Assembly: GCF_004027225.2 (NCBI RefSeq)
Contig: NC_044277.2
Location: forward strand, 40,854,305 to 40,918,304
Source of the DNA: Strigops habroptila
Taxonomy: Eukaryota > Chordata > Aves > Psittaciformes > Psittacidae
Length of the DNA stretch: 64,000 nucleotides
Reading direction: 5' to 3'
A program made the position numbers and the translations under genes. The stretch's first letter is position 1. Every line of letters begins with the position of its first letter. Under the pieces are notes generated by a model. That model ran no database searches. It was not told the origin of the DNA and saw nothing but the letters and a program-made list of their open reading frames with translations. Shown here one piece after another: positions 52,944 through 64,000 of this stretch.

Positions 52944-54353
52944 GCAACACTTAGGCACTTGCAATTTTTTTAGTTTTTTGAAGGTTTGTGAACAATTGAG
53001 AGAGAGATCATGATAGCAGAGAACAATTTAGTATTCTTCATTTATATCATGAAATCATGAGGTTGCCTCTCTTAATTTTTTGTGCCTATTATGGAAATGT
53101 ATAAAATGAACCTCACAGTTCAGCTGTAGTCACATAAATTAGTGGCAAATTTCAAACAGATATTTGAGAATCAAAAGCACCTTTTTGTAACCACCATCAT
53201 GGTATATTCCTAACAGTTAAAAAGGATTTTAAAATGCTTCCAGAGAAAGTAATCATGCCCTTGGTAAACCCTCTATAGAAAGAATGATCACCTTTATAAC
53301 TTCTCATGCTACATAGCAAGACTGTGCATTCTGTGCTCATATTATCATAATCAAGAGAAAAGGTAGCATGCACTGTACCATACACTTGGATTCTACTGGG
53401 AATAGTTTCTGGGGTAGGTATACTTGCCAACCAGATTTCTGTAGGATGAGAATGAAGACCTGGGAGGTAGAATTTATAATTTCATAAACTAAAAAAAAAA
53501 GCAATTATCAACATCATTTTCATATCTAGAAAAGGCTTCTTTGTTGAAATAAAGCTGTATAGTAAAAAGCAAAGATATTTTGATGTCATATTCATAACTA
53601 AGAAGTAGAAAAGGTAAAAATTCTTTTTTTTTTCCTTTCAACATTTTAAAATTTGGCATTTCTGATTTGCATTAAAAACTTTAACTGAAATATCCATTCG
53701 GAATGTGTAACTGAGTGAACTTGGGCTTGAGAAGAAAGCATGTTATACAAATACTCATGTATGGTTTGAATATCTTCGTTTTCCATTCAACTTTAATGCT
53801 GTTGAATACTTGGGACTTTTGAAGATCAGGTACCCAAATTGCAATGATGAAACTCCATATGGGCAATTTTGTGAAGGAATATGTATATTTTCAACCCTGA
53901 ATTCAATATTTATACAATATGATTGAAATGTGAAAATCTCATGGCAGTATGTTTGGCAATCATCTTTCACACACCATGCATTTTTTTTTTCTTTTGTGAT
54001 ATGTGAGTTTCATCAATTTAGCCTCATATTTGCACATCTTGAAGGAATATTTTTAAGAATGCAGTGTAGAAAATGTGCAAGCTAGTTGTGGGCAAATCCT
54101 GTTTAATACCCTTCAATTTGAATCAGCTGTGTGACAGTTCAGGAATTTTTTTCCTGCATTTGCTGTGACAGTATCACAATTTGTGCCTGATAGATTATTG
54201 CTCACCTACTCCATGAAAAAGCAGTTTTCTAAGTTGCTTTTTATGCTGCCAGTCAGTGTGATGATCAAGTATCTTCTCAAAACTACCATAAAAGCTTCAG
54301 TGTCTCTGGTTTGTAAAAGACATTTTATAAATTTTAAGGTCAGAGCAGAGGTT

Positions 54354-54379
54354 GGCACAGAGTTATGGCACAGAGTTAT
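54354..54379. repeat. 13-bp tandem duplication
   Basis: GGCACAGAGTTAT occurs twice head-to-tail without mismatch. Confidence 0.85.
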
Positions 54380-55058
54380 ACCACAGAGATGAAAGGATAT
54401 TACTGAGTGCTTATTTTTATTTGCTTTTCTTTCTTTTGCTTTATAGAGTTCATAGCCACAGTTCAGTACAAAGATAGAGATATTATCTAAGTTTGCCAGG
54501 ACAGTGAAGTAATCTTCTGCCACAAAGGTCTGTTTGTGATAAGATTAGCTTTAGCATTGTTGTAACGTTTGAGTTTCTGATTGGAGCCTTTTGCAAATAA
54601 TGACCTGAGGGGTTGTGTCATCATGTAGACAAGCTGCATGACCATTCAGCTGTGATTATTGTAAGTTCAGTGCCCGTAATGTACAGTGCCCCAGAACTGT
54701 GGAGCTAGGTATCATGTCCTGCAAATGGAATTATTCAGTTAATCACGGAAAAGCCTGGGGACTGAGCTGATGGAAGCACATAATAGCAAGGTTATGCCTA
54801 TCAAGGATATGCAGCCTAAATCTCCCAGCTGTGGGGCACACTAGAGACAAGTGTTGTGCGATGGCATAACACTCTCTTGTGGATCATCATCATACCCCTT
54901 CCCTAGATGTCACTTGATTACTAGCCAAACCAATATGCCATACTACCATCATCTATCCTTGCATCTGCAGTGCAGACTACCAAGGGGATTTTTCACTACC
55001 CTGAATTGAATCTATCTGTGACCACTGGAGAGTCAGCTTTATCTGGTCTTGACTGAAT

Positions 55059-55640
55059 TCACGCTTCTGTTAGAGTAACTGTAAGTCTAAAGAGCTTTGC
55101 AGAACATCCAAACTGGTCAATAAGTGACTGCAGGTCCCTGGAGACATGAGACAGGAGACTGTGGTCGTCTGGAAACTTTAGCTCAGGAATAGTTGCATTG
55201 TGTATGTAAATTTCCTGTTTCTGCACGTGCTTACTGAAGATTCGTGACACCTCTATTCAAATATTATTATCTGCAGATGCATAGCCTAGCTAGAATCCTC
55301 AATCATTTTCTGTCACTGAAGCCATTCTTGCCTGTTAGGCCTCCGGTATGGTGGAACTCCTTGTCTCAGGCCTTCCACCTACTACTTTTCCCTATTGCTA
55401 TAGTGTCTTCATAGCTGCAGCCTTTTTCTTATTTGTCTGATCTATAGGAATGATCCATCGTTTTTCTGATCCACCAGTTTTGGGGGTTTAGTTTTGTTTT
55501 CCTCTTCCAAGCAATCCACATTTTTGGTCCCACAGACAGCCCTTCAAAAGACTTGTTCACCACCAGTATCCACAAAGCTTTGGATCAGTTTTCCATCTAC
55601 TTTTATGACCATCTGCATTCGCAAAGAAATAGAACAGTGC
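55059..55640 (-). mobile_element. Fossil non-CR1 LINE reverse transcriptase
   Basis: The minus-strand frame 55250-55059 carries an RT catalytic-block pattern. Residues 20-33 read TIPELKFPDDHSLL and residues 39-47 DLQSLIDQF, followed by SAKLFRLTV. This parallels the vertebrate LINE pattern ELxFADDxxLxAH, then DLQxLxDxF and LGLTxN. FADD has become FPDD (plus 55164-55175). Upstream on the same strand, GLRQGV (55355-55372, another frame) fits the GxxQG block about 60 residues before FADD. A further decayed stretch near 55565-55640 resembles the VxVDGxLxxxF segment that precedes it. Stops and frame changes lie between these pieces. The arrangement differs from CR1, so another LINE clade (L2-, RTE- or L3-like) is likely, but I cannot assign it. 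Confidence 0.5.
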
Positions 55641-56498
55641 CCTGGAGATTTTCATCCATTCTGTTCTAGACAGGATTTTCATCCTGGAAGCAGATGAACT
55701 AATGGCTTTCCCTATCCATGACTTGCCAAGGTCCAAACAATGGATTTGAGCCACTAATTTCCTAATGTCTCTAGGCATGTTTGACTCTGATCTTTGGAAA
55801 GATCAATCACACCACCCCTAACCTGTTGGGGGATTCCAGTGATGTCATTCATTGTAACATCCATTAGGCAAAACAGCTGCTCCTTTTGTCTGCTGAAACA
55901 CCCTTTGCTGCTGCTAAATTACCTGGGACTTCTGAGGGTCTCAAAGGCAAAGCACGATGCAGGTTACTGCGAGCTATACCTGGGCATCTCCTAGAGAGGC
56001 TCAGAGCAGTGACCGACTGAAGATCTGTAACTTTCTGCTTCTCCACCAATTTTCTTTCCTAATATGTCTGCACATATTATTTAGTGCCACTGCATTGTTC
56101 TGCCTTTGCATGTTGTTTTTATTGTTAATGCACTTCTAATGTTTTATACCTAGATGTTAAGAACAATTTAGTTTCATTTGTGTTTCAATGAAACAGCCTT
56201 CATAGTTGCTCCTTACAAAATCAAAGATTTTCTTTAATGTTAAACACTAAATAAAAGGATGCAATGATAAATTCATCAAATGTGGTAGGTAGATTAGAGC
56301 TCAAAGGGTTACATTTTGTTGCTTATATGAGGTTTTTTACAAATATAAAATGGTGCTGTTGTTGCTTTCCTCTAAAAGTTAATCACAGTTTGTGCACTCA
56401 GGAAGCATACTTAAGTTCTAAAAAATTGCTCCTAGTTGAAACTGTACGAAAAAAACCCTTTTTTTTTTACTAATAAACAGTGTAAGACAACGTCGTTT
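55641..56498. other. Unassigned DNA, possibly upstream part of the RT fossil
   Basis: If the LINE fossil is genuine, its upstream RT or endonuclease part would lie here on the minus strand. Only short protein-like frames remain (for example minus 56049-55864) and none shows a motif I can name. Confidence 0.3.
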
Positions 56499-56545
56499 AG
56501 AATCGAAGAATTAACTAGGTTGGAAAAGACCTTTAAGATCATTTG
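56499..56545 (-). mobile_element. CR1 LINE 3'-terminal scrap
   Basis: AGAATCGAAGAATTAACTAG followed by GTTGGAAAAGACCTTTAAGA and TCAT is the reverse complement of the last ~45 bases of a CR1. Homology then stops. It is a minus-strand element with an extreme truncation. Confidence 0.87.
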
Positions 56546-57250
56546 TACCCTTTTCTTAATATTTTAGAAACAAAATCATTTGTTTCCTTTATTTTTTTTC
56601 TTTTTCTTGTAGACTAATATATCCAAATGACCATATAGAAAAAAATCAAATTATAGTAAAATTATTTGAAAAATAAGAAAAACAAATGGCAAAAACCTGC
56701 AAATACTGCAATAACAAATGTTAAAAGAGTAAAACGTATTTGTAGAAAACTTTTTTCAGAGATTCCCATAATATCCCTTCATTTTTATTAAAGGTCTTTT
56801 TGCTTAAAGACCTCCAGTTTTCATTGGTCCTGTTTCTCATTTTGTTTGTTAGATATAACTGGGTCCTGCCTACAAGAACTCCTGTGCTCATGCAACCCTC
56901 CTATGTTCACTTCCTTCCTTCACTAATGGGGAAAGTTCAAGCATTGAATGATGTGAAAGGGGAGACTGTGAACTAGTTGGAATCAGTTGTTCCTCTGTAT
57001 AAGGACCAGTATAGACAGAGCTTGATTAGTTTCTTTAACCAAACCCAAGAAGCAGTCCGATAAGTGATTTTAAAATCTGTTCTCGTGGTAGTCTTCAGTG
57101 GTAGGAAAAGTAGTCTTTCAAGTGGTTGACAGCCTCACATGTGAACCTCACAGAACAACTTCTGCATATGACTGAGATCAATTTGGCTCTGCGTGGGATT
57201 ATTTCTTTTGTTCCCCTCACTGCTCTGAATCCTTTTCTTCTGTATTTCCT

Positions 57251-57286
57251 TTCCAGTTGTATTTCCATTTCCAGTTGTATTTCCAT
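57251..57286. repeat. 18-bp tandem duplication
   Basis: TTCCAGTTGTATTTCCAT is present twice head-to-tail without mismatch. A related half-copy (TTGTATTTCC) is not called. Confidence 0.87.
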
Positions 57287-57665
57287 TCCACCAGTTAACA
57301 CTGCAATCAATGAGGATGAGAGAGTAATCCATCCTTTGTACAGGTCTTATGTCTTTCTTCCATCTACCTACATGTTTTCCCTAAATCCTGTGATTGCTTG
57401 GGAACTAGCAACAGAGGCAGATGGAGGATGTCACACCTACATACAAATGATAAAGAAACGATGGCTGCTGGCCATTGACTTGCAGTGACAGAGCCATCTT
57501 TAACTTGTGCATCAAAAGAACCTTTTTTAAGGATAGTGTCACCATCAGCGGTTGTTGAAAACGGAAAAACAGATCCTCAGCTGTCATGTACTCTATCACT
57601 CATTCACTGTGCTACAACAGCAAGCTAGTTACACAGCAAAACTATCACATAAAACAAGAGAAGCC

Positions 57666-57681
57666 AAAAAAAAAAAAAAAA
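57666..57681. repeat. A16 homopolymer
   Basis: Longest A run in the window. There is no AATAAA directly upstream, so a retrogene tail is not supported. Confidence 0.85.
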
Positions 57682-58278
57682 GTGAGAGACTAGGGAGGTG
57701 TATAGTACATATTGAAAGTGTCTTGCAAAATGTAATGTTAATATAAAAATCTGAAAGGAAACATATTTTTCAGATGAGAAATTTTAATGTGGTCGTTGTA
57801 CATATGTATTATCAGAAATCTGACTTTGAGAATAAATGACTACCTAATGTTTCCTTAACTGAGGCTGATATCAAAGTTATATTCTTTGTAACATTACTGA
57901 CAGATTTCATGAGAATTTAGATAATTCAGTGAAGGTGTATTCACAAAATGATCAGCTAAACTTGTAGGTAAAGACTTAGCTTTGATTGTGTAACATAGAA
58001 AAAGATAGATGATCAGGTTGCTGTGGGAAAGAACAGCTCAAAGCATTGATTATAAAAGCTGCAGTGTTGACTGCTAGTAGATATGTTATCTTCCCAGATT
58101 AATAGTTTCTTCCATTTGAAATGGTAACTGCAGTGTAATTTTCCATTCATTAGTGGAAAAAAAGAGGTGTATTTTGGGGGAACAGGAGGGAAGGGAAGGT
58201 TTAAGATTTAGAATTTCCTTTAATTAATCAACTTCATTATAGAAAAATAATGGGTGAAATAGCATGAAAAATAAGATT

Positions 58279-58292
58279 TGTGTGTGTGTGTG
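58279..58292. repeat. (TG)7 microsatellite
   Basis: Seven uninterrupted TG units. Confidence 0.9.
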
Positions 58293-58599
58293 AAATAAAT
58301 GCAAATACATTAAAAGACTGACTAATGCTAGGTTCCCAGTGGTTAAAACTGCCTCGTCTTCTTGGTACTCTGGTACTTGAGCTTATAGAATATATATTCT
58401 CTTCCTTCTGACTACTCTGTAGTAATTTCTGTTAATTATAATCTGAAAGACTATATAGTCCACTTCTTACTGACATAAAAATGCAGTAACTCTCAGAAAT
58501 TGTCCCACTGATGCCTATGAAGCTATTTGCAAGAGAAACTGCTGGCCAGAGTAAGCAAGGGCTCCATTAGTGTTCAAACGGAAGATAAAGTTCAATTTA

Positions 58600-58745
58600 T
58601 GTTTACTTGATATATTCTTATTCTTTAACATTCCTCTTTTTTAAATCCTTATTTCTTCTTCTACTTATATTTCTAACTCCTTCTAACTCTTTCTCTGTTT
58701 CTTCTTCTTCTTTTATTTTTCTCTTTCCTCCTCCTAATACTCCAT
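58600..58745. repeat. Pyrimidine-rich tract
   Basis: About 145 bases dominated by T and C on the plus strand, including TTCTTCTTCTTCTTT and TCCTCCTCC. Such strand-asymmetric tracts can form intramolecular triplexes in principle. Confidence 0.6.
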
Positions 58746-60174
58746 CTTAACAAGATTTTGTGAGTCACACTGATTCCAGACAAACAAGCTGCTGTACTGT
58801 AAAATAAATAGCCTTGAAATGCTACAAAGTAAATCACTTGCCTTCAAGATTAAGCTGAAATGTTTGCTTCAGCTTCATGTCTGAACATCCTTCCACTTAA
58901 CCAGATGATAACAGACTTTTTGCCAACAAAACATATCTTTACTAAACCAGGGACATCTTTCAATAAGAACAGAGCAGTATGATGCCCTCTGCCATCAAAA
59001 CATGCCTCTAGCCCTATTTATTTATGAGGAGCTTTGTACTGGATACAAACTGATCATGAATGTTATCCAGCTTTATATAAGACATCACATGGTATTGGTA
59101 ATCTGATACAGGGTTTTAAATGGATAGCAACATTGCCAGTTTTAAGTGCCAGCTTTTTTTTTTCCCTTTTGCTGTCAAATGGTATAGCATGTAATGCTAA
59201 GAAATAATGTAGCCTTCACTGAGTTTATGCTTCCTGCAGAAGAATTGCTACATCTTTATTTTTCCTTTTACTCTTCTGAACAAAACGAACTATTTAGTAT
59301 TCTCTGAGTGAGCATCCTGGAAATAGATTGTTGTAGGAAGAATAATCTACATTTTACTTCTTGCTCCCAAATATATTTTTTTCACAAGCTTATGTTTCAG
59401 CATCTATTTGCTATGTGTTTATGAAAACAGTTATACTTTACCACTACATGTCTGGTGAGTCATAAGAGACAGGGTTTCAGACAAGATATATCGAGTTTTC
59501 TTGGTGTTTATTCTTACAGAATTCCATTTTATCACCTATACTTGAATTTGTGAATTTAGAGAATCAGCTTTATTTGTGGATTAGGTATATAATTGTCATT
59601 CAGTCCATGCAGGCATGGAAAAATCTAACCTGGTGTGAGAAACCTGAAGTGTGACTAACATCCTGAATTTTTGCTTTGCAACTTAATCTAGAGGATGGAT
59701 GAGCATTAACATGGAAAATCTAGCCTTTTTTCCCCAGAGGGCACCTTTGCATTGTTGTAGCAGAAATGCTTCATGTACTGTATCAGTTTGATCTGAAAGT
59801 GAAAATCTGATGAACACTTGTTTGAGTATTTTAAAGGTAAAGATAGCTTGGGTCAATCCCTTGAATCCCTAGTTTCTTAAATCAATTTAGGACAAGTTAA
59901 ACTAAGATTCTGGAGCTGAACTGTGCATGTTTAAGGGAAGGAAAATTGGTTAATTTGTTCTTGACTTGCTGGAAAGAGGGTATGGGAAAGAATATCACAG
60001 AAGGAACACTTAAAAAGTAAAGAGAACCAATGTAAGCAATTACATTGTAGTATAGATAGAGGTGTCTCAGACTAATTTCAGAAATAGTTTAAGCAGAGAT
60101 GAGACTTGGAAGGGGGTGGGACTGGTATGGAGAATTGTAAACTGAATATTTGTTTATATGTTTCTTCTACGATA

Positions 60175-60189
60175 AGAGAGAGAGAGAGA
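60175..60189. repeat. (GA)n microsatellite
   Basis: About seven GA units. Confidence 0.88.
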
Positions 60190-60502
60190 TAGTTTTGTAT
60201 GCTTCCTGAACTTTGTGCATTAGAGAAATTGAATAGCATGGCTGAGTTTAAAAGGGGTGACATTAATGTGAAGGCTGAGGATTCTTTATGTGCATAAGCC
60301 CATGATGGTTCATTCTGTGAACAGCTGCTAGCCAATAAGCCTTTTAAAAAGCCTTTTGGAGACAACACTGAAAATCCAGAGCTCACACTCACTGCAGGAT
60401 TAGTACACTGGATTTTCAAAAGTCAGGCACCTCCAAATACATGTTAAAGGGTAATCTAAATGCCTCTTAGGGACCCAATGTTATATTAATTGTATGTCCA
60501 AC

Positions 60503-60740
60503 TGTCGTGGTTTAACCCCAGACAGCAAATAACCACCAGACAGCCGCTCACTCACTCACTCTACCCCAGCATGATAGGGGAGACAATCAGGAAAATAAAA
60601 GTGAAAAAGCCTGTGGATTGAGATGAAGACAGTTTAACAGGTAAAGCAAAAGCTGCATACAAAAGCAAAGCAAAACAAGGAATTTTTCACCGCTTCCCTC
60701 TACATTTGTGACTAACTCTATCCCAGTCAAAATCAGTCCA
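60503..60740 (-). mobile_element. Internally deleted solo LTR of an avian endogenous retrovirus
   Basis: The plus strand begins TGTCGTGGTTTAACCCCAG, continues CAGCCGCTCACTCACTCAC, TGGATTGAGATGAAGACAG and TTTAACAGG, and ends CTAACTCTATCCCAGTCAAA then TCAGTCCA. These are both ends of a well-known bird ERV LTR, whose other strand starts TGTCCTGGTTTC and has its polyadenylation region near GTCTTCATC. That places the LTR on the minus strand. Typical copies are several hundred bases, and here the middle (promoter region with the TATA box) is gone. The flanks CCAAC and TCGAC do not form a clean target-site duplication. No retroviral gene is attached. Confidence 0.8.
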
Positions 60741-63700
60741 TCGACATACCATTGAACTTTCTGGAACTTTATTCAGTACATAATAGAGAAGTTGTACAAT
60801 ATTAAATATATTAAAACATGATAAAATGTCATTGTTTTGAAACTGGTTTCAGTTGATGACTTGGTTGTCCAAATGTGCATCTGAGTGAATCTGGCTATTG
60901 TGTATTTTCAGTCGAGACTTTGTGCAGGCTGCAGAACTGTCACAGTTTCTGTGAACACAGAATGATGTATGTAACAACTGAAGCCCACTAGTGAAGCTAT
61001 ATTAAAGTTTCTACTAATAACCTTCCACTAAGCTATTTATGTTGAAGTTATATTGTAAGGTTTTTTTGGGAGACTTTCCATTTTTGCTACACCTGCACAG
61101 TGGTTCTGATTACTGATTGATGCTACGTTATAAGAAAGAAATAATAAAATCAATTGATTTGTTTATACTTTGGGTAATTGCTTAAGATTCCATAGTAGCA
61201 TTCCTCATTCTCTGGCAGATGGTTACCTCTGCAATTGGAACACATGTATCTTCTTTTCTGTACTGAGAGAATCTTAACAATTAAGCATGTCACCATAATC
61301 ACCTAGAGTTAAAAAAAAACAGTCAGCTTATAATGTATGTAACTGAGGAAATATGTTCAGAATGACAGTAAAATGTTAAAAATCTTCCTTCTCTCTTTCT
61401 CTGATGCAAAATTTTCTAGGAGCTAAAGCGGGAATGCCAGTTCCAAACCACCACAGGTATTGAGCAGTGATAGAAGTGGCCATGAAGAGTAACACCACAT
61501 TTAAGGGTTTCTGTCCTGGTACATTCAGCACTAAGAGCTAAGGAACCATAGCTAAATTACAGAGAGATGAGTGTGGGCTGGCAAAGTTATTGCATCCACC
61601 TGACCTTCATACAAATAGAAACACAGTGAGTGTTTATCTGTACCTAAGCAAGATATTTTAAAATGTGTTCATTTTTAATTAACTTAAAGCTATTTAAATT
61701 GTAAAGGTTTCTGGGACTGGTGTTCTACATGTCCTGACCAATGCATGGGAAGAAAAATTTTATTCCACTTTAACGAAATTACAAAACATTTCCTTGAGAT
61801 TTGATCCTGTTGCTTAATATCGTCTCATCTTATGCACAACTTCGCTAACGCTGGTGTAATAAGAGATGGCTGTTGTAGCACGAGTTGGAAATACGTCAAT
61901 TAATACTGTAACAGCTGCACCTTCTGCTTAAATTTTGTCATTATATCTTGAACTACAACCATTCAAAATACAGTTTAAAATATATGAAAAACTTCAGTTA
62001 AGTAACTTACACCTCTGAAATGGAATGAAAAATAATGATACATATACAACTTCAACTGAACTGACAGACTCACTTAAAACAACTTTGCTGAGCATTAGAA
62101 ATTTGTCCCATTATGTCTGATGACTACAGTTTTCAAGGCAGGAGAGAAAAGCTTTCAAGCTTTAATCACAGTCTTAAAATGTATTTTTTAGTTCCTTTTG
62201 CATACTTGGTTTGCCTCTTGTACGTAAATATTATATTTATTCTATATTTGAAAAATATTTTCTATTAATCCACATTGATCTTCTTTTATTTTGCAGATTG
62301 ACTAACTTGGTTTGTGTAAAGTTACACTGTAAGGACAGCTTTAATGGTTGGGTCAGATGGTTTACATTTTATTAGTCTAAATGTGTGGTAGCCAGGCTTA
62401 AAACCAATACTTACAGGTACCTTTTCAGCATAGTGCTCAGGAAATTAACCATGGAGCTCTCATTAGCATTAATGGGTGCTTAGTGGCTAATTTACTGTGC
62501 ACCATGCTGAAAACATGTCCCCCAGGGTGCTCACCAAGCTATGTGGGAGATTCCTCCGTGCTGATGGTTCTGTAATTGTATTTTATTAGATCAAGCTGCA
62601 AATGAAAGATTTAGATTTCTATGACATCTATGCCTAACTCTGATTCAAAGAGAAAACACACAAATACCTGTGTTCACTATGAATTAGCTGTGACAGCAAG
62701 ATAATCCCATCAAGGAGTTCTGACAGAAAGATACAGCAGAAAAAAGATAGATATACTATCAATACTTCTAATTTTTCATAAACCCAGAAGGTTACACAGA
62801 ATATCTTCTTTTCATGCTAAATATTAAATATGAAAACCATAAACTTTCAAAATAACTATTCAGAAATTTGGAACCACTGTTGCAATTTTAGCCTTACTTT
62901 GCATGTGTTTTCAATTACAAAGGCAAAACTTAAATAAATTAAGATAAACCAACCGGAATCCAGAGCTCAGGAAGTTGCATCTTTAAGATGCTAAAGTTTT
63001 CCCAGTCAAAGGTGCAAAACTTCCCTGGAATTTACACAAGGAGAAAAACTGTTGGGAATGCTTCCAAATTCTGTTCTGAATAATGAATTTTAAAAGAACA
63101 TGAACTTTAAGCAAAAATTCTATAAGGAATGGGGGAAAGAGAAAACAAAGAATCCCATGCTTTGGTGAATAGAGAGCAGTGGGATAAATTAAGATTTAAA
63201 ATCAACCTAAGTTTTGCTTTAGAAAGAAACTTCTTCATTTCTGAACAAAGGACAAAGAAGGAAGAGGGTTGCCATGTACTTAAAATTATCTTTTACCTAG
63301 AACAGATTCAAAACTGATATCTGTTTCAGTGTTTAATGGGACCAATGCTGAGTACAAAAGCAAAAGCAGGCTTTCTAAAACAAAACTTACTGAACTTCAT
63401 GTGTATACAGGAGACAGGCAGAGAAGATGATGGAGTCCTTCTCAAAATATTGGAATACAACAAATCTGAATGGCACCATAAAATTGCAGAGTAATATGAA
63501 TAGTAACTACAATTAAGACAAGAAAGAAAACAGGTAATTTAGGCTAATATGGATTTGCCAGTGTGAGTTAATCAATCAGGCAAAAATTTAGAACATACTG
63601 AACTTACAGAAGAAATGGAAGTAAACAGCATAAAACAAACGGCTCATAGATCATGATAGATCAAGCTGTTATCTATTTCAAGTAATAACATTAATTTTTT

Positions 63701-64000
63701 GGATATAAGAAATACAAGTCAGTCTCATTTGTCTGGACTTCAGAGAAGCACGAGAAATTATTTGTTAAGTTGAAAAAAATGGGGATTAATAGAGAACTCT
63801 AGAGTGAGTAAGGAACTGGCTAGGGGAGAGATGAGTCGATTTTATGTAACAGGGGATTGCCATCACCAAGGGCCTTTGTTCGTAGTACGTTGTTTGTGCA
63901 TTGCTGCCTGTCTGATAGTAAAGATCCAAAAATGTTATTTAGCACACCACTTCTTGTCCACAGTTTTTTGTCGTGGTTTTTTTTTTAACATCTATTTCTC
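60741..64000. other. Unique non-coding DNA
   Basis: No gene or mobile element is supported. A block at about 62380-62640 has higher sequence complexity and several homeodomain-type TAAT cores (CATTAGCATTAATGG, GCTAATTTAC), making it a candidate for a conserved enhancer. The final 30 bases include TGTCGTGG followed by a T run, too little to call another LTR. Confidence 0.5.

Larger units (their letters stand above)
50355..55058. other. Unique non-coding DNA, some high-complexity blocks
   Basis: No gene is supported. The longest open frame of the window (162 codons, plus 52041-52529, GTG start) lies here, but it includes T-run-encoded phenylalanines and no motif. A window this size and AT content should give about one such frame by chance. 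High-complexity blocks at 52200-52450, 52660-52880 and 54590-54890 look less AT-rich than their surroundings and are candidates for conserved elements. A14 lies at 52930-52943. Confidence 0.5.
56546..60502. other. Unique non-coding DNA with simple repeats
   Basis: No gene is supported. It contains an 18-bp tandem pair (57251-57286), A16 (57666-57681), (TG)7 (58279-58292), a long pyrimidine-rich tract at about 58600-58745 and (GA)n (60175-60189). Open frames at 57126-57488 (plus) and 60078-60419 (minus) lack motifs. The first contains the tandem pair, which gives it a repeated SSCIS peptide. Confidence 0.55.

Noticed and set aside
55565..55640. A DTG triplet in a hydrophobic context resembling a retroviral protease
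   Set aside because: No flanking gag zinc knuckle or glycine-rich flap can be found, the next base run ends in a stop, and the same residues fit the RT segment that precedes GxxQG in LINEs, for which the FPDD block downstream gives better support.
57126..57488. 120-codon plus-strand open frame followed by A16 (possible retrogene)
   Set aside because: There is no AATAAA before the A run, no recognisable protein, and part of the frame is an 18-bp tandem duplication.
63966..63990. TGTCGTGGTTT at the window end as the start of a second LTR
   Set aside because: Only about 11 bases match before a T run, and the diagnostic AACCCCAG that follows in the family is absent.

Overview
The window reads as ordinary non-coding nuclear DNA from a bird. 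It is AT-rich and CpG-poor, with short open frames, all 162 codons or less. The avian assignment rests on several 5'-truncated CR1 LINE copies, whose antisense 3' ends show the ATCATAGAATCATAGAAT terminal repeat followed by GGTTGGAAAAGACCT. It also rests on two decayed LTR-type sequences of families common in bird genomes, one of them the family with a TGTCGTGGTTTAA terminus. Two old MIR-type SINE remnants fit any amniote. I could not support a complete protein-coding gene, an rRNA, a tRNA or a CRISPR array. The region is either intergenic or inside one or more very long introns.

Layout. 1-8.6 kb is unique AT-rich sequence with an 18-bp GATA-type palindrome near 6.78 kb. A CR1 lies at 8.6 kb. 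8.8-20.4 kb is mostly unique, with a long-armed hairpin (10.8 kb), a self-complementary minisatellite (15.35-15.47 kb) and a crossed pair of inverted repeats (16.19-16.23 kb). CR1 pieces lie at 20.4 and 22.9 kb. An exon-like open frame with a stop and an AATAAA signal is on the minus strand at 26.0-26.4 kb. A decayed LTR-like sequence is at 27.7 kb and a MIR at 36.5 kb. A CR1 lies at 39.3 kb. A second MIR, on the minus strand, lies next to the only CpG-rich island of the window (41.65-41.89 kb), which carries a G-quadruplex motif. An old, internally deleted sense-strand CR1 is at 48.0-48.5 kb, and the youngest-looking CR1, on the minus strand, is at 49.9-50.35 kb. A fossil of a non-CR1 LINE reverse transcriptase is near 55.1-55.6 kb. 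A small CR1 scrap is at 56.5 kb and an internally deleted LTR at 60.5 kb.

No set of genes works together here. The parts worth attention are candidates: the CpG island with an adjacent MIR and exon-like signals, the terminal-exon-like frame at 26.1-26.4 kb, a 41-nt microexon-like segment at 52.58 kb, the RT fossil, and several perfect palindromes or hairpins. Homology searches and RNA evidence would be needed to decide any of them.
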